Source: Candidatus Palauibacter denitrificans | Lineage (GTDB): Bacteria; Gemmatimonadota; Gemmatimonadetes; Palauibacterales; Palauibacteraceae | NCBI GenBank assembly: GCA_009841015.1 | Contig: VXMQ01000092.1 | Span: 1-36,726, forward strand | Reading direction: 5' to 3' | DNA: 36,726 bases | Shown: piece by piece, positions 16,058-24,492 of the stretch | Layout: every line of letters begins with the position of its first letter | Position numbering within the stretch: position 1 is the stretch's first letter | The notes under the pieces: generated by a model | What the model was told of the DNA's origin: nothing | The model's database searches: none | What the model saw: the letters and a program-made list of their open reading frames with translations, nothing else | Program-made: the position numbers and the translations under genes

Positions 16058-17430
16058 AGCGACCCCCGCTCCCAGGGTCCCCAGATGGCGAAGGTGTGGC
16101 CGAGATTCCCGGGGCCCATCGAAATCGTGTCTCCCTGGAGGTTGATGAACAGCGTCCGGCCATCGGGAGTGAAGCACGCGCCGGCGAACTCGCGCTCGTT
16201 CAGGATATTCCGGGCGAAGGGGAAGATCTCCCCCGCGGGCGACAACCCGTGGAGGTGCGTCTCGCCGGAGTTGTCCTCGCAGATGAGGATCCCGCCGCGG
16301 GGACTCACCGTGAGGTTGTCCGGACCGGAGAGCACGTCCTCCGAAGGCGACTCGAAGACGAGCGCGAGCGCCTCTTCGTCCGGCACGTACCGCCAGACCT
16401 GGCCCAGTTGGGCGTCGCCCCCGTTGGTCGCGTGGAAGTAGATGCTCCGGTCCGCGTGCCAGCAGCCCTCAAGCCGGGAGAACCGGGCCCCGCCCGCCTC
16501 GAACCCCTCCATCCACACGGTGGTCGCATTGCGCTCGGCTTCGGGGGGGTCGGGGTTCTCGATCGGCACCCATTCGACCTCGCGCCACTCGCCTGGCCGC
16601 TGGCCGGTGCGGAGATCCACCTGCGGCGCCCCTCGCACGGCGAGCATTTCCAGCGCGCCCCCATCCCCGAGAACGCCGGGTGTATGCGGCCGAAAGCGAT
16701 AGAACCCGGAGCGGCGGTTGTAGTCCTCCGTCTCGTAGACGAACCCCGTCACGGGGTCCACCGCGACGGCTTCGTGCGTAAACCTCCCCATGGCCCGTAT
16801 CGGCTCCGCCTGGACCGGTCCGTCCGCGTCGGCGGGGACCTCGAACACGTACCCGTGCGGCACGGTCCAGCCGCGCCCCTGTCCGAAGGTCGTTTCCTCG
16901 CACGTCAACCAGCTGCGCCACGGCGTCGTCCCCCCCGCGCAGTTGATCATCGTCCCGCCCGCGCTCACGAAGTCCCGCACGAGGACCGGACGCCCATCCG
17001 TCTCGATCCGGACCTCCAGCGTCGTCGTGCCGCCGCCCGCAAGGGGATCGTACGCCAGTTCGGGGGACACGAGCGGGACCGCGAGGCCGGGCGGGTCCTG
17101 ATCTTCATGATTACGAACGAGGCGGACGACGTCGTCGCTCACCGGAAAGAGCCCCATTCCGTCGTGTGCGCGGGGCGTGGGCCGGCCATCGGACATCGGA
17201 CGGCCCTCCACGCTGAGGAGGACGTAGGAAAACCCTTCGGGGAGGGCGAGTTCCGGACCCGCGGGGACCAGAGGTCCGTATCCGGCGCGGCCAACGGCCG
17301 ACCCCGGAGGCGCGGAGGTGAATGAACGCGCGGCGAACGCCGAGAGGCCGGGGAGCGATGGGGCGATTGCCGCAGCCCCCGCCCAGCGTCCGGCCCGGCG
17401 CACGAAGTCGCGGCGGGCGATCTTGTTCAG
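16054..17430 (-). CDS. DUF839/PhoX-like Tat-exported protein, CTG start
   Basis: A 458-residue secreted protein with a twin-arginine signal at the very start: (M)NKIARRDFVRRAG followed by a hydrophobic stretch to about residue 34. The body has DUF839 features: GLFPVSDDVVRLVRNHED, GGTMINCAGGTTPWRSWLTCEET, FTHEAVAVDPVTGFVYETEDY and SGPDNLTVSPRGGILICEDNSG. The family includes the Ca/Fe-dependent alkaline phosphatase PhoX and many uncharacterised six-bladed propellers, so phosphatase activity is possible but not shown. The start is CTG at 17430 with GGAGG 5 nt upstream (17436-17440). Earlier in-frame ATGs would bury the Tat signal more than 100 residues in and run across the divergent promoter region. 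Its stop overlaps the rlpA start. Confidence 0.88.
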   Translation of the reverse strand: MNKIARRDFVRRAGRWAGAAAIAPSLPGLSAFAARSFTSAPPGSAVGRAGYGPLVPAGPELALPEGFSYVLLSVEGRPMSDGRPTPRAHDGMGLFPVSDDVVRLVRNHEDQDPPGLAVPLVSPELAYDPLAGGGTTTLEVRIETDGRPVLVRDFVSAGGTMINCAGGTTPWRSWLTCEETTFGQGRGWTVPHGYVFEVPADADGPVQAEPIRAMGRFTHEAVAVDPVTGFVYETEDYNRRSGFYRFRPHTPGVLGDGGALEMLAVRGAPQVDLRTGQRPGEWREVEWVPIENPDPPEAERNATTVWMEGFEAGGARFSRLEGCWHADRSIYFHATNGGDAQLGQVWRYVPDEEALALVFESPSEDVLSGPDNLTVSPRGGILICEDNSGETHLHGLSPAGEIFPFARNILNEREFAGACFTPDGRTLFINLQGDTISMGPGNLGHTFAIWGPWERGSL

Positions 17431-17665
17431 GGCTTCCTCCGCAGGCTGAGCGGCACTTTTTTGCCGGTTGTGACGTATACTCAGTCGAAGTCGTGATTCA
17501 AGGGGGTTCCGGGTTCGTCCGGTTCGGTCCGGGAAACCAAATTCAGACTCGGGGTATCCTAAAGGGTTGCAGGCCCGCTCGCACCGCGAGCCGCTCGTGT
17601 CGGCGCGGGAGGACCGGAGAAGCAACCTGCAGAGAAAGCACCCAAAGCCAAAAAAAGAGGCTATC
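17431..17665. promoter_or_regulatory. Divergent promoter region between the DUF839 and plug-protein genes
   Basis: A 235-bp gap, AT-richer than its surroundings, with the self-complementary GTATAC (17475-17480) inside TATACT (17476-17481), which could act as a -10 element in either direction. No convincing -35 pairs with it. AAAAAAGAGG (17651-17660) is the ribosome site of the rightward gene. No ORF or RNA gene is evident. Confidence 0.35.
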
Positions 17666-18448
17666 ATGCAGAAATGGTTCGCCCGCCTTGCGGCTCCCGT
17701 CCTGTTCCCTGTCCTCGCGAGCACGGCGGCGGCCCAGTCGTTTGCCGACTTCTGTCCCGGCGGCGATCCGGACACGGAAGCCGCCGTGGTGGGTTACGTC
17801 ACCGATCCGGAGGCCGGCACGGTGATTCCCGGAGCCACCGTCGCGGCGAGCTGGGTACAGGACGAAGCCCGGCAACGCCTCGAAGCGCCGGTGAACATCG
17901 AGGGCCTTTACGCGCTGTGCGGGTTGCCGAAGGACGCTGAAGTCATGCTGCGGGCCATCCTCGCCGACCGGCGGGGCGAGGCCGTTCAGTACACGACGGC
18001 GGCGCCACTCGCGCAGGCGGATCTGATCCTTTCTCTGACCGCGGGATCCGAGATCAGGCAGGAGATCGGATCACTCTCGGCCGGCGGCAGCCGAGCCCGC
18101 ATCCTGGCCTCCGAGGTCATCCGAGGGGAGGACCTTCTCGAGCTGCCCGAGATGAGCGTGTACGATCTGTTGCGCCAGCACCAGCTCCTGAAGTTCGACC
18201 GCGTCTCCGGAGTAGGCGAGGTTGTTATGCTCCAGTCGGTTACACTGACATCCTGGGGATCTTCCCGGTTTCAGGGGCTCGAGGTCCGCGTCAACGAGAG
18301 GCGCGAGGCCGATGGGGTCAACACGCTGCGCGAGATGTCGATCGATGACGTGAGCAGAATCGAGATCCTCTCGCGCACCGAGGCTTCCGCCCGTTATGGG
18401 GGCGATGGCTACGTCGGTGCCCTCGTGATCACGACGCACCGGCGCTGA
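17666..18448 (+). CDS. Secreted carboxypeptidase-regulatory-like/TonB-plug protein lacking a barrel
   Basis: A 260-residue exported protein: signal peptide to about residue 24 (LASTAAAQ), a CarboxypepD_reg-like beta-sandwich (about 35-130: VVGYVTDPEAGTVIPGATVAASW, NIEGLYALCGLPKDAEVMLRA) and a TonB plug-like segment (about 150-260). The plug part shows VIRGEDLLELPEMSVYDLLRQ, the RFQGLEVRVNE loop and a final SIDDVSRIEILSRTEASARYGGDGYVGALVITT, the classic plug ending. The gene then stops, where receptors continue into about 500 residues of barrel. ATG at 17666 has AAGAGG 5 nt upstream. It could be an orphan plug that partners another barrel, or an adhesion-type derivative. The stop is clean and no barrel sequence follows, so I see no frameshift. 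Confidence 0.78.
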   Translation: MQKWFARLAAPVLFPVLASTAAAQSFADFCPGGDPDTEAAVVGYVTDPEAGTVIPGATVAASWVQDEARQRLEAPVNIEGLYALCGLPKDAEVMLRAILADRRGEAVQYTTAAPLAQADLILSLTAGSEIRQEIGSLSAGGSRARILASEVIRGEDLLELPEMSVYDLLRQHQLLKFDRVSGVGEVVMLQSVTLTSWGSSRFQGLEVRVNERREADGVNTLREMSIDDVSRIEILSRTEASARYGGDGYVGALVITTHRR

Positions 18449-18489
18449 CCCTTCCGGCCTCCAGCCATGAGAGGGCCGCGCCGACCGGC

Positions 18490-18508
18490 GGGGCCCGCTC
18501 ACGGCCCC
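18490..18508. terminator. GC hairpin between convergent genes
   Basis: GGGGCC (18490-18495) pairs with GGCCCC (18503-18508) across a 7-nt loop in the 69-bp gap between the plug gene and the VPS10-like gene. It could stop transcription from both sides, but there is no T-tract on either side. Confidence 0.3.
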
Positions 18509-18517
18509 ATGGTCCGG

Positions 18518-21500
18518 TCACTGGGGAACCAGCCTCACGAGGTTCGTCCAGGTCGTCCGCTCGATCTCGTCCACCGCCGCGGCCCGCTCCTCGATGCCGG
18601 CGGCGAGCCGGGCCAGCAGGTCGAGCTGTCCCCGCGTGGGCGGGCCGTCTCCCATTGAAGCAAATCCCATGAGCCGCGCCAGCTTGCTGTCGATGCCGGT
18701 GGGGTTCGCGATGAGGTCCTGACCGGCGCGAGCCCGGTACTGCACGAGGCGTTCCTCGACGGGGTAGAGTTCGCCGTTCAACTCCGAGAGCGCGGCCCGC
18801 AGGCGGTCGCCACCCCCGCCGCGCTCCACGGCCTGCTCGGCCCGGGTCCGCAGGTCGCGGATCCTTGCCACGAGTTCCATCGTCTCGGTCAGGCGGTCCC
18901 TCGCTTCGAGCAGGAACTCGAACTGTGCGCGGAGTTCCTCATCCGTCACATCCACCCTCGGGTCGCGCACGACCGTGAACGGCTGCGCAAGCGTGCGGCC
19001 GCCGAGATCGAGTTCGACGGTGTAGTCGCCGGGCGGCACGCGGGGACCCAGGGCGCTTCCCTGGAAGACGGCGTCGTCGAGCACTTCGGCCGGTGCGACG
19101 CGCAGATCCCACACGAAGGTGTGCGCGCCCGCATCGGCTGAGAGCGTCGCGCCGCCGCCGCCGAGGCCGAAGAAGTCCATTCCCGCCGACGCCGCCGTCG
19201 TTTCGCTCGAGAACTCGCGGATCAGCGCCTCCCCCTCGCGGATCCGCAGCGTCACCCCATCCGCCACGGCCTCCGGCAGGTAGTACGGGATCACGACGCC
19301 ATCCGGCGGGTTCGCGCCGGCGGGATCACCCGCCCCCGGCCGGCCCATGGTCGAGAACAGGGCGGCGGGCGAGGCGCCCGGGTTGAAGCGGGTCGTGGTC
19401 GGCGGACGGAAGAGCCTCGGCTCGCTCGCCGCTCCCCCGGCCGCGAGCTGATGGAGCAGGTCCACGTTGTCCAGGACCCAGAACGAGCGCCCGTGCGTGG
19501 CCGCCGCGAGGTCCCCGTCCCGGAGCACGAGGTTGTGGATGGGGACGACCGGGAGGTTGAGGCTCAGCGGCTGCCAGGAGTCCCCGGCGTCGAACGAAAC
19601 GTGGACGGTGCGTTCGGTGCCGGCGTACAGGAGTCCGGCCCGGCCCGGATCCTCGCGGATGACGCGCGTGAAGTCGTTGTCCGGGATCCCCGCCACGATC
19701 CGGGTCCACGTCTCCCCGTAGTCCGTGGTCCGGTACAGGTACGGGGCATGGTCGGAGAGCTTGTACCGCGTCGCGGCGACGTAGGCCGTCGCGGGATCGT
19801 GCGGCGACGGCTCGAGCATGGAGATCAGCGCGAACTCGGGCAGATCCGGGATCGTCACGTCCTCCCAGTTCGCGCCGCCGTCGCGCGACACGTGGAGGTA
19901 TCCGTCGTCCGAGCCCGCCCACAGGAGGCCCGGTTCGAGCGGCGATTCGGCGAAGGCGAAGATCGTCGCGTACCACTCGGGACCGTACGCCTCCCGCGTG
20001 ATCGGCCCCCAGTATTCTCCCGTCTCCTCATCCTCGTACGCGGGCGTCGGCTCCAGCGTCCGCGGGTCGGCGCGCGTGAGGTCGGGGCTGATGACCTCCC
20101 AGCTGTGGCCCTCGTCCGTCGTCCGGTGGACGTGCTGCGAGGTCACGTAGAGGATGTCCGGGTCGTGGGGCGACGTCATCACCGGGTACGTCCACCAGAA
20201 CCGGTAGTTGATGTCGGCCGAACCCCAGCCGTAGTGCGTCTCGGGGTTCGGGGAGATGTCCCGCACCTGCCGGTTGCGGTGGTCGTACCGGTACACCCAG
20301 TGGTGGTCCCCCGCGTAGACGATGTTCGGGTCCTCGGTGTTCACCGCGATGTAGCCGTCCTCGCCCCCGCCCACGGTGTACCAGTCCTCGATGCTGATGC
20401 GGCCGAAGTCCGAGCGGACGGGAACGGAGATCGACGTATTGTCCTGCTGCGAGGCGTAAAGCCGGTACGGCGTCTGGTGATCGGCGGTCACGTGGTACAG
20501 CTGCGCCGTCGACTGGTTGAGGAGACTCGACCACGAGAGGCCACCGTCGAAGCTCACCGAGGCGCCGCCGTCGCTCCCGTTGACCATGCGCCGGGGGTTC
20601 GCGGGGTCGATCCACAGGTCGTGGTGATCCGGGTGCGGCGTGAACACGCGCTCGAAGGTCTCGCCGCCGTCCGCCGACTTCCAGAGGAAGACGTTGAGGA
20701 CGAAGACGGTGTTCTCGTCGCCGGGGTCCGCGACGATGTGGTGGTAGTACCACGGGCGCTGGAGGAGGTTGGCGTCTTCGTTGACGCGCGTCCACGTCTC
20801 CCCCGCGTCATCGGAGCGGAAGATCCCCTTCGCGCCGCGCGCCGCGTCGACGATCGCCCACAGGCGGCTGGAGTTCCGCGGCGAGACCGCGATCCCGATC
20901 CGTCCCTTGAGGCCGGAGGGGAGGCCGGGGTTGTCGGTCAGCTCGGTCCATGTGTCGCCGCCGTCGGTGCTCTTGAAGAGCCCGGTGCCGGGGCCCGCGC
21001 TGCGGAAGCCCCACGGGAAGCGCCTCAGTTCGAGGAGCGACGCGTAGAGGATGTCGGGGTTCGCCGGATCGAGGACGAGGTCGATCGCGCCCGAGTTCTC
21101 GTCCCGGTACAGGACCTTCTCCCAGCTCGCCCCGCCGTCGCGGGTGCGGTAGACGCCGCGCGCCTCGCTCGCGCCCCACGCGTCGCCGAGCGCCGCCACC
21201 CAGGCGATGTCGGGGTCCTCCGGATGGACGCGCACGCGGGCGATCTGGAGCGTCTCCGCGAGCCCGAGGTGCCGCCAGCTCGCGCCCCCGTCGTCGGAGC
21301 GGTAGACGCCGTCGCCGTGCGAGGCGTTGCCGCGGATGCACGCCTCGCCCATGCCGACGTAGACGGTGCCGGGGTGGGAACGGCTGACCTCGACGGCCCC
21401 CACGGACCCCGTGCCGAAATAGCCGTCCGAGACGTTCCGCCAGTTCGCTCCGCCGTCCGCGGTCTTCCAGACGCCGCCACCGGCGACGCCCTGATAGAAG

Positions 21501-21712
21501 ACGAGGTCGTCCGTGGGGTGGCCGGCGACGCCGAGGACGCGGCCGCCGCGCGTGGGTCCGATGGAGCGCCACTCGAGGAGATCGAGCCACGCGTCGTCGA
21601 CGGGCTGGGCGCGCCCATCCGCCGGCGCGGGGGCGCCGAGCAGCGCCAGCGCGAGCAGGGTCCCCGCGATCGGGGTCAGCGGTCGGGGTCGGGGGCTGCG
21701 GGATTCTGCCAC
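18518..21712 (-). CDS. Secreted VPS10/sortilin-like Asp-box beta-propeller protein
   Basis: A 1064-residue exported protein. After a signal peptide (about 10-35, IAGTLLALALLGAPAPADG) comes WRSIGPTRGGRVLGVAGHP and about ten Asp-box repeats of the S-x-D-x-G-x-x-W type (SDDGGASW, TRDGGASW, STDGGDTW, SDDAGETW, SADGGETF, SFDGGLSW, SRDGGANW, SFDAGDSW). This gives one or two large propellers up to about residue 740. A C-terminal part with a beta-rich domain (PGDYTVELDLGG) and a helical tail follows. Such proteins are often labelled glycosyl hydrolases or sortilin-like, but Asp boxes show fold only and I see no catalytic triad that proves hydrolysis. GTG at 21712 has AAGGAG upstream and puts the signal peptide at the start. 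It is divergent from the TonB receptor gene. Confidence 0.88.
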   Translation of the reverse strand: MAESRSPRPRPLTPIAGTLLALALLGAPAPADGRAQPVDDAWLDLLEWRSIGPTRGGRVLGVAGHPTDDLVFYQGVAGGGVWKTADGGANWRNVSDGYFGTGSVGAVEVSRSHPGTVYVGMGEACIRGNASHGDGVYRSDDGGASWRHLGLAETLQIARVRVHPEDPDIAWVAALGDAWGASEARGVYRTRDGGASWEKVLYRDENSGAIDLVLDPANPDILYASLLELRRFPWGFRSAGPGTGLFKSTDGGDTWTELTDNPGLPSGLKGRIGIAVSPRNSSRLWAIVDAARGAKGIFRSDDAGETWTRVNEDANLLQRPWYYHHIVADPGDENTVFVLNVFLWKSADGGETFERVFTPHPDHHDLWIDPANPRRMVNGSDGGASVSFDGGLSWSSLLNQSTAQLYHVTADHQTPYRLYASQQDNTSISVPVRSDFGRISIEDWYTVGGGEDGYIAVNTEDPNIVYAGDHHWVYRYDHRNRQVRDISPNPETHYGWGSADINYRFWWTYPVMTSPHDPDILYVTSQHVHRTTDEGHSWEVISPDLTRADPRTLEPTPAYEDEETGEYWGPITREAYGPEWYATIFAFAESPLEPGLLWAGSDDGYLHVSRDGGANWEDVTIPDLPEFALISMLEPSPHDPATAYVAATRYKLSDHAPYLYRTTDYGETWTRIVAGIPDNDFTRVIREDPGRAGLLYAGTERTVHVSFDAGDSWQPLSLNLPVVPIHNLVLRDGDLAAATHGRSFWVLDNVDLLHQLAAGGAASEPRLFRPPTTTRFNPGASPAALFSTMGRPGAGDPAGANPPDGVVIPYYLPEAVADGVTLRIREGEALIREFSSETTAASAGMDFFGLGGGGATLSADAGAHTFVWDLRVAPAEVLDDAVFQGSALGPRVPPGDYTVELDLGGRTLAQPFTVVRDPRVDVTDEELRAQFEFLLEARDRLTETMELVARIRDLRTRAEQAVERGGGGDRLRAALSELNGELYPVEERLVQYRARAGQDLIANPTGIDSKLARLMGFASMGDGPPTRGQLDLLARLAAGIEERAAAVDEIERTTWTNLVRLVPQ

Positions 21713-21869
21713 GGGTTGCCGTCTCCTTCGGGAGTCGTCCGGTGCGGCCGAGCATCGAATCTTGCGCTCCGCCCGCGCGCCGTACAGCGCGGGCAGCCGG
21801 ATGGCGCCGCCCGCCCGGGGTGCGGCGCCGCAGGTTGGCGCCCGGCGCGGGCGCGTGTGAACATGCGGG

Positions 21870-24479
21870 ATGACCGACACGCCGATCTCACGGGGGCGGA
21901 GCCACGGTGCGCGGTTCGCGCTCGGGACGCTGCTCCTCGCGGGCGCCGCGGCGTACGCCGCCGCCGTGCCCCGGGCCGCCGGGGCGCAGACCGGCCCGCC
22001 GGGGCGCGCCGCCGCCGACACCGTCGAGGTCTTCTCGGGGGCGGATGTTCTCGAGACCGGACAGGCGGAACTCGCCTCCGCCCTCAGCGAACTCCTCCCG
22101 TCCGCCTACTTCCCGCGCCGGCAGGTCGCGGATCTCACGTCGGGCGTGCGGCCCTTCCGACTGCGCGGGGTGTCGGCGGACCACACGCTCGTCCTCGTGA
22201 ACGGGAAGCGCCGCCACGCCACGGCGGTCGTGCACACGCTGGGGGCCGGCGCCTTTCCGGGCGCGAGCGGCGTGGACATGAACGCCCTCCCGCTACAGGC
22301 GATCGACCGCGTGGAGGTCGGGCGCGGCGGGGGCGCGACGCGGCACGGCGCCGACGCGATCGCGGGGGTCATCGACCTGCGCCTCCGGAACACGGTCTCG
22401 GCGCCCGAGTTCATCGCCTCCGTCGGCCACCACTTTCCCGACGAATGGGATGACGACGGACTGCGCTACGACTTCTCCGGGAACTGGGGGCTGGGCGTCG
22501 GCCGCGGCGGCGTCCTGAACCTCACCGGCGCGTTCAGCCAGCGGCAGCCGACGAACCGCGCGGGGGCCGACGGCCGCGACCAGGTCCGCCCCGGTGACGC
22601 GGACTTCGTCGACCGCGGTCTCGTCATCCTCAAGCACAACGAGGTGGCGCAGCCGAATCACCTGTGGGGAGACGGCGAGTCCTCGAACTTCATGCTGTTC
22701 GCCAACTTCGAACTCCCCCTCGCGGCGGCGGGCGACGGCCGCGGCGGGGCGGAACTGTACGCCTTCGGAGGCTACAGTCGGCGCCGGGACCGGCACGCGG
22801 ACTTCTTCGTGCGCTCGATGGACGACCGCAACTGGCCCGGGATCCATCCGCTCGGCTTTCTGCCGCGCTTCGACGCCGACACCCGGGACGTGTCTCTCGT
22901 CACCGGCTTCCGGCGGGGCTTCGAGGCGGACGCGGGGGCCGGTTCCGAGGCCGACGGGGGGGCCGGCTGGCGTTGGGACCTGAGCGCCCAGTACGGCTCG
23001 AACCGAGTCGACCACGACCTGTTCGACACGCTCAACCCGTCGCTCGGGCCCTGCCTCGAAGCGGCGTGCGCGCCCGGCGCGGACGGGATTCCGGGGACCG
23101 CGGACGACCCGGGGATATCGAACCGGACCCGCTTCTCCACGGGCGCGCTCGAGAACCACCAGTTGCTCGCGAACGCGGACGTCGGGCGCCGGATCGAGAC
23201 GGGACTCGGCGCGGGGCCGCTACGCGTCGCGCTCGGGGCGACGTTCCGCCTCGACAGCTACCGCATCCTGGCGGGGGAACCCGCGTCGAGGGTGGACGGC
23301 TTCCACCCGACCCAGAGCGGCGGCATCGCGGCGGCGGGCTCCCAGCGCTTCACCGGCTTCCGGCCCGAGGAGACCGGGATCTGGCACCGGTCGAGCTACA
23401 GCCTCCACGGCCAGGTCGACGCGCCCCTCCTGCGGCCGCTCCTGCTCTCCGCCACGGGACGCTACGAGCGCTTCAGCGACGTCGGCGGCGCGCTGACCGG
23501 GAAGCTCGGGCTGCGCGTGGCCTTCTCCGGGGCCGCCGCCTTCCGCGCGAGCGCCTCCACGGGATTCCGGCCGCCCGCGCTGAGCCAGTCCCGCTACGGA
23601 CACGTCACGGCGGGGCGGCGCGAGGACCCGGACGAGCCGGGCGCGATCGACAGGTTCGAGACGGGCACTTTTTCGGTGGACGCTCCGGAAGCCCGGGCGG
23701 TCGGGGCGGCGCCCCTGCGGGGGGAGCGGTCGCGCTCCGTCAGCGCGGGGTTCGCGCTCGCGCCCGCCGATGGCCTGCGTTTCACGATCGACGGCTACGC
23801 GACGGAGGTCGCCGACGCCATCCTCCTCTCCAACCCGCTCGCGGAAGGCGCCAGCGGCCTGGTCGATCACCTGCTGGCGGGCTTCGCCGCGGAATCGGTC
23901 CGTTTCTTCGCCAACGCGATCGACCTGCGCTCGTACGGCGTCGACGCGGCGCTCACGTGGAGGCGGCGGCTCGGGGACGCCTCACGCCTCGAACTCGGCG
24001 CCTCCGCGGGCTGGGGGCAGGTGCGCGGGCGCTGCCCGGAGGACGACATCGCGGCCTGCGCGAAGGAGAACGAGGCGCTGCGGGACGAATCGTTCCGGAT
24101 CTACGACGGATTCGACGTCTACTTCCTCGAGGAGGGGCGGCCGGACTGGCGCGGCAGGTTCAACGCGGGGTTCGCGAGCGGCGCGTTCGAGATCGGCCTC
24201 GGGGCGAACGTCTACGGGGCGCAGGAGGAACTGCGCGCGCTCGGCGTCGGAGAGCACCCCCACCGGATCCGGCTCCTCGAACCGAAGGTCGCCTTCGACG
24301 CGCGAGTCCACGTCGACGTGGCGGAAGGGTGGCGGCTCACGGTCGGCGGCGAGAACCTCTTCGACGCCTTCCCGACGCGGGTGGACGCGTTCGGAGGGAT
24401 CTTCCCCTACCGCTCGTTCTCCGCGATGGGGTTCAACGGCCGCTACCTGTACGCACGCCTGGAGGCGGGAGCCTTCTAG
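21870..24479 (+). CDS. TonB-dependent outer-membrane receptor
   Basis: An 869-residue receptor: signal peptide (about 15-40), then a plug domain with VEVFSGADVLETGQAELASALSELLPSAYFPRR, RPFRLRGVSADHTLVLVNGKRRH and DRVEVGRGGGATRHGADAIAGVIDLRLRN. A roughly 650-residue 22-strand-type barrel follows, ending in the usual aromatic-rich strand (FNGRYLYARLEAGAF) with terminal phenylalanine. Barrel landmarks include SASTGFRPPALSQSRYG and GGENLFDAFPTRVD. It lacks the N-terminal carboxypeptidase-regulatory domain of SusC proteins. The substrate is not readable from sequence. It is divergent from the VPS10-like gene across a 157-bp gap without a clear promoter match, and converges on the NHL lipoprotein pair 13 bp away. 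Confidence 0.92.
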   Translation: MTDTPISRGRSHGARFALGTLLLAGAAAYAAAVPRAAGAQTGPPGRAAADTVEVFSGADVLETGQAELASALSELLPSAYFPRRQVADLTSGVRPFRLRGVSADHTLVLVNGKRRHATAVVHTLGAGAFPGASGVDMNALPLQAIDRVEVGRGGGATRHGADAIAGVIDLRLRNTVSAPEFIASVGHHFPDEWDDDGLRYDFSGNWGLGVGRGGVLNLTGAFSQRQPTNRAGADGRDQVRPGDADFVDRGLVILKHNEVAQPNHLWGDGESSNFMLFANFELPLAAAGDGRGGAELYAFGGYSRRRDRHADFFVRSMDDRNWPGIHPLGFLPRFDADTRDVSLVTGFRRGFEADAGAGSEADGGAGWRWDLSAQYGSNRVDHDLFDTLNPSLGPCLEAACAPGADGIPGTADDPGISNRTRFSTGALENHQLLANADVGRRIETGLGAGPLRVALGATFRLDSYRILAGEPASRVDGFHPTQSGGIAAAGSQRFTGFRPEETGIWHRSSYSLHGQVDAPLLRPLLLSATGRYERFSDVGGALTGKLGLRVAFSGAAAFRASASTGFRPPALSQSRYGHVTAGRREDPDEPGAIDRFETGTFSVDAPEARAVGAAPLRGERSRSVSAGFALAPADGLRFTIDGYATEVADAILLSNPLAEGASGLVDHLLAGFAAESVRFFANAIDLRSYGVDAALTWRRRLGDASRLELGASAGWGQVRGRCPEDDIAACAKENEALRDESFRIYDGFDVYFLEEGRPDWRGRFNAGFASGAFEIGLGANVYGAQEELRALGVGEHPHRIRLLEPKVAFDARVHVDVAEGWRLTVGGENLFDAFPTRVDAFGGIFPYRSFSAMGFNGRYLYARLEAGAF

Positions 24480-24492
24480 CTCGCCGGGCGCC

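Noticed and set aside
19451..22453. A 1000-codon open frame antisense to the VPS10-like gene.
   Set aside because: It is extremely rich in Arg, Val and Gly with no domains or signal peptide, a typical mirror frame of GC-rich coding DNA; the opposite strand carries clear Asp-box repeats.
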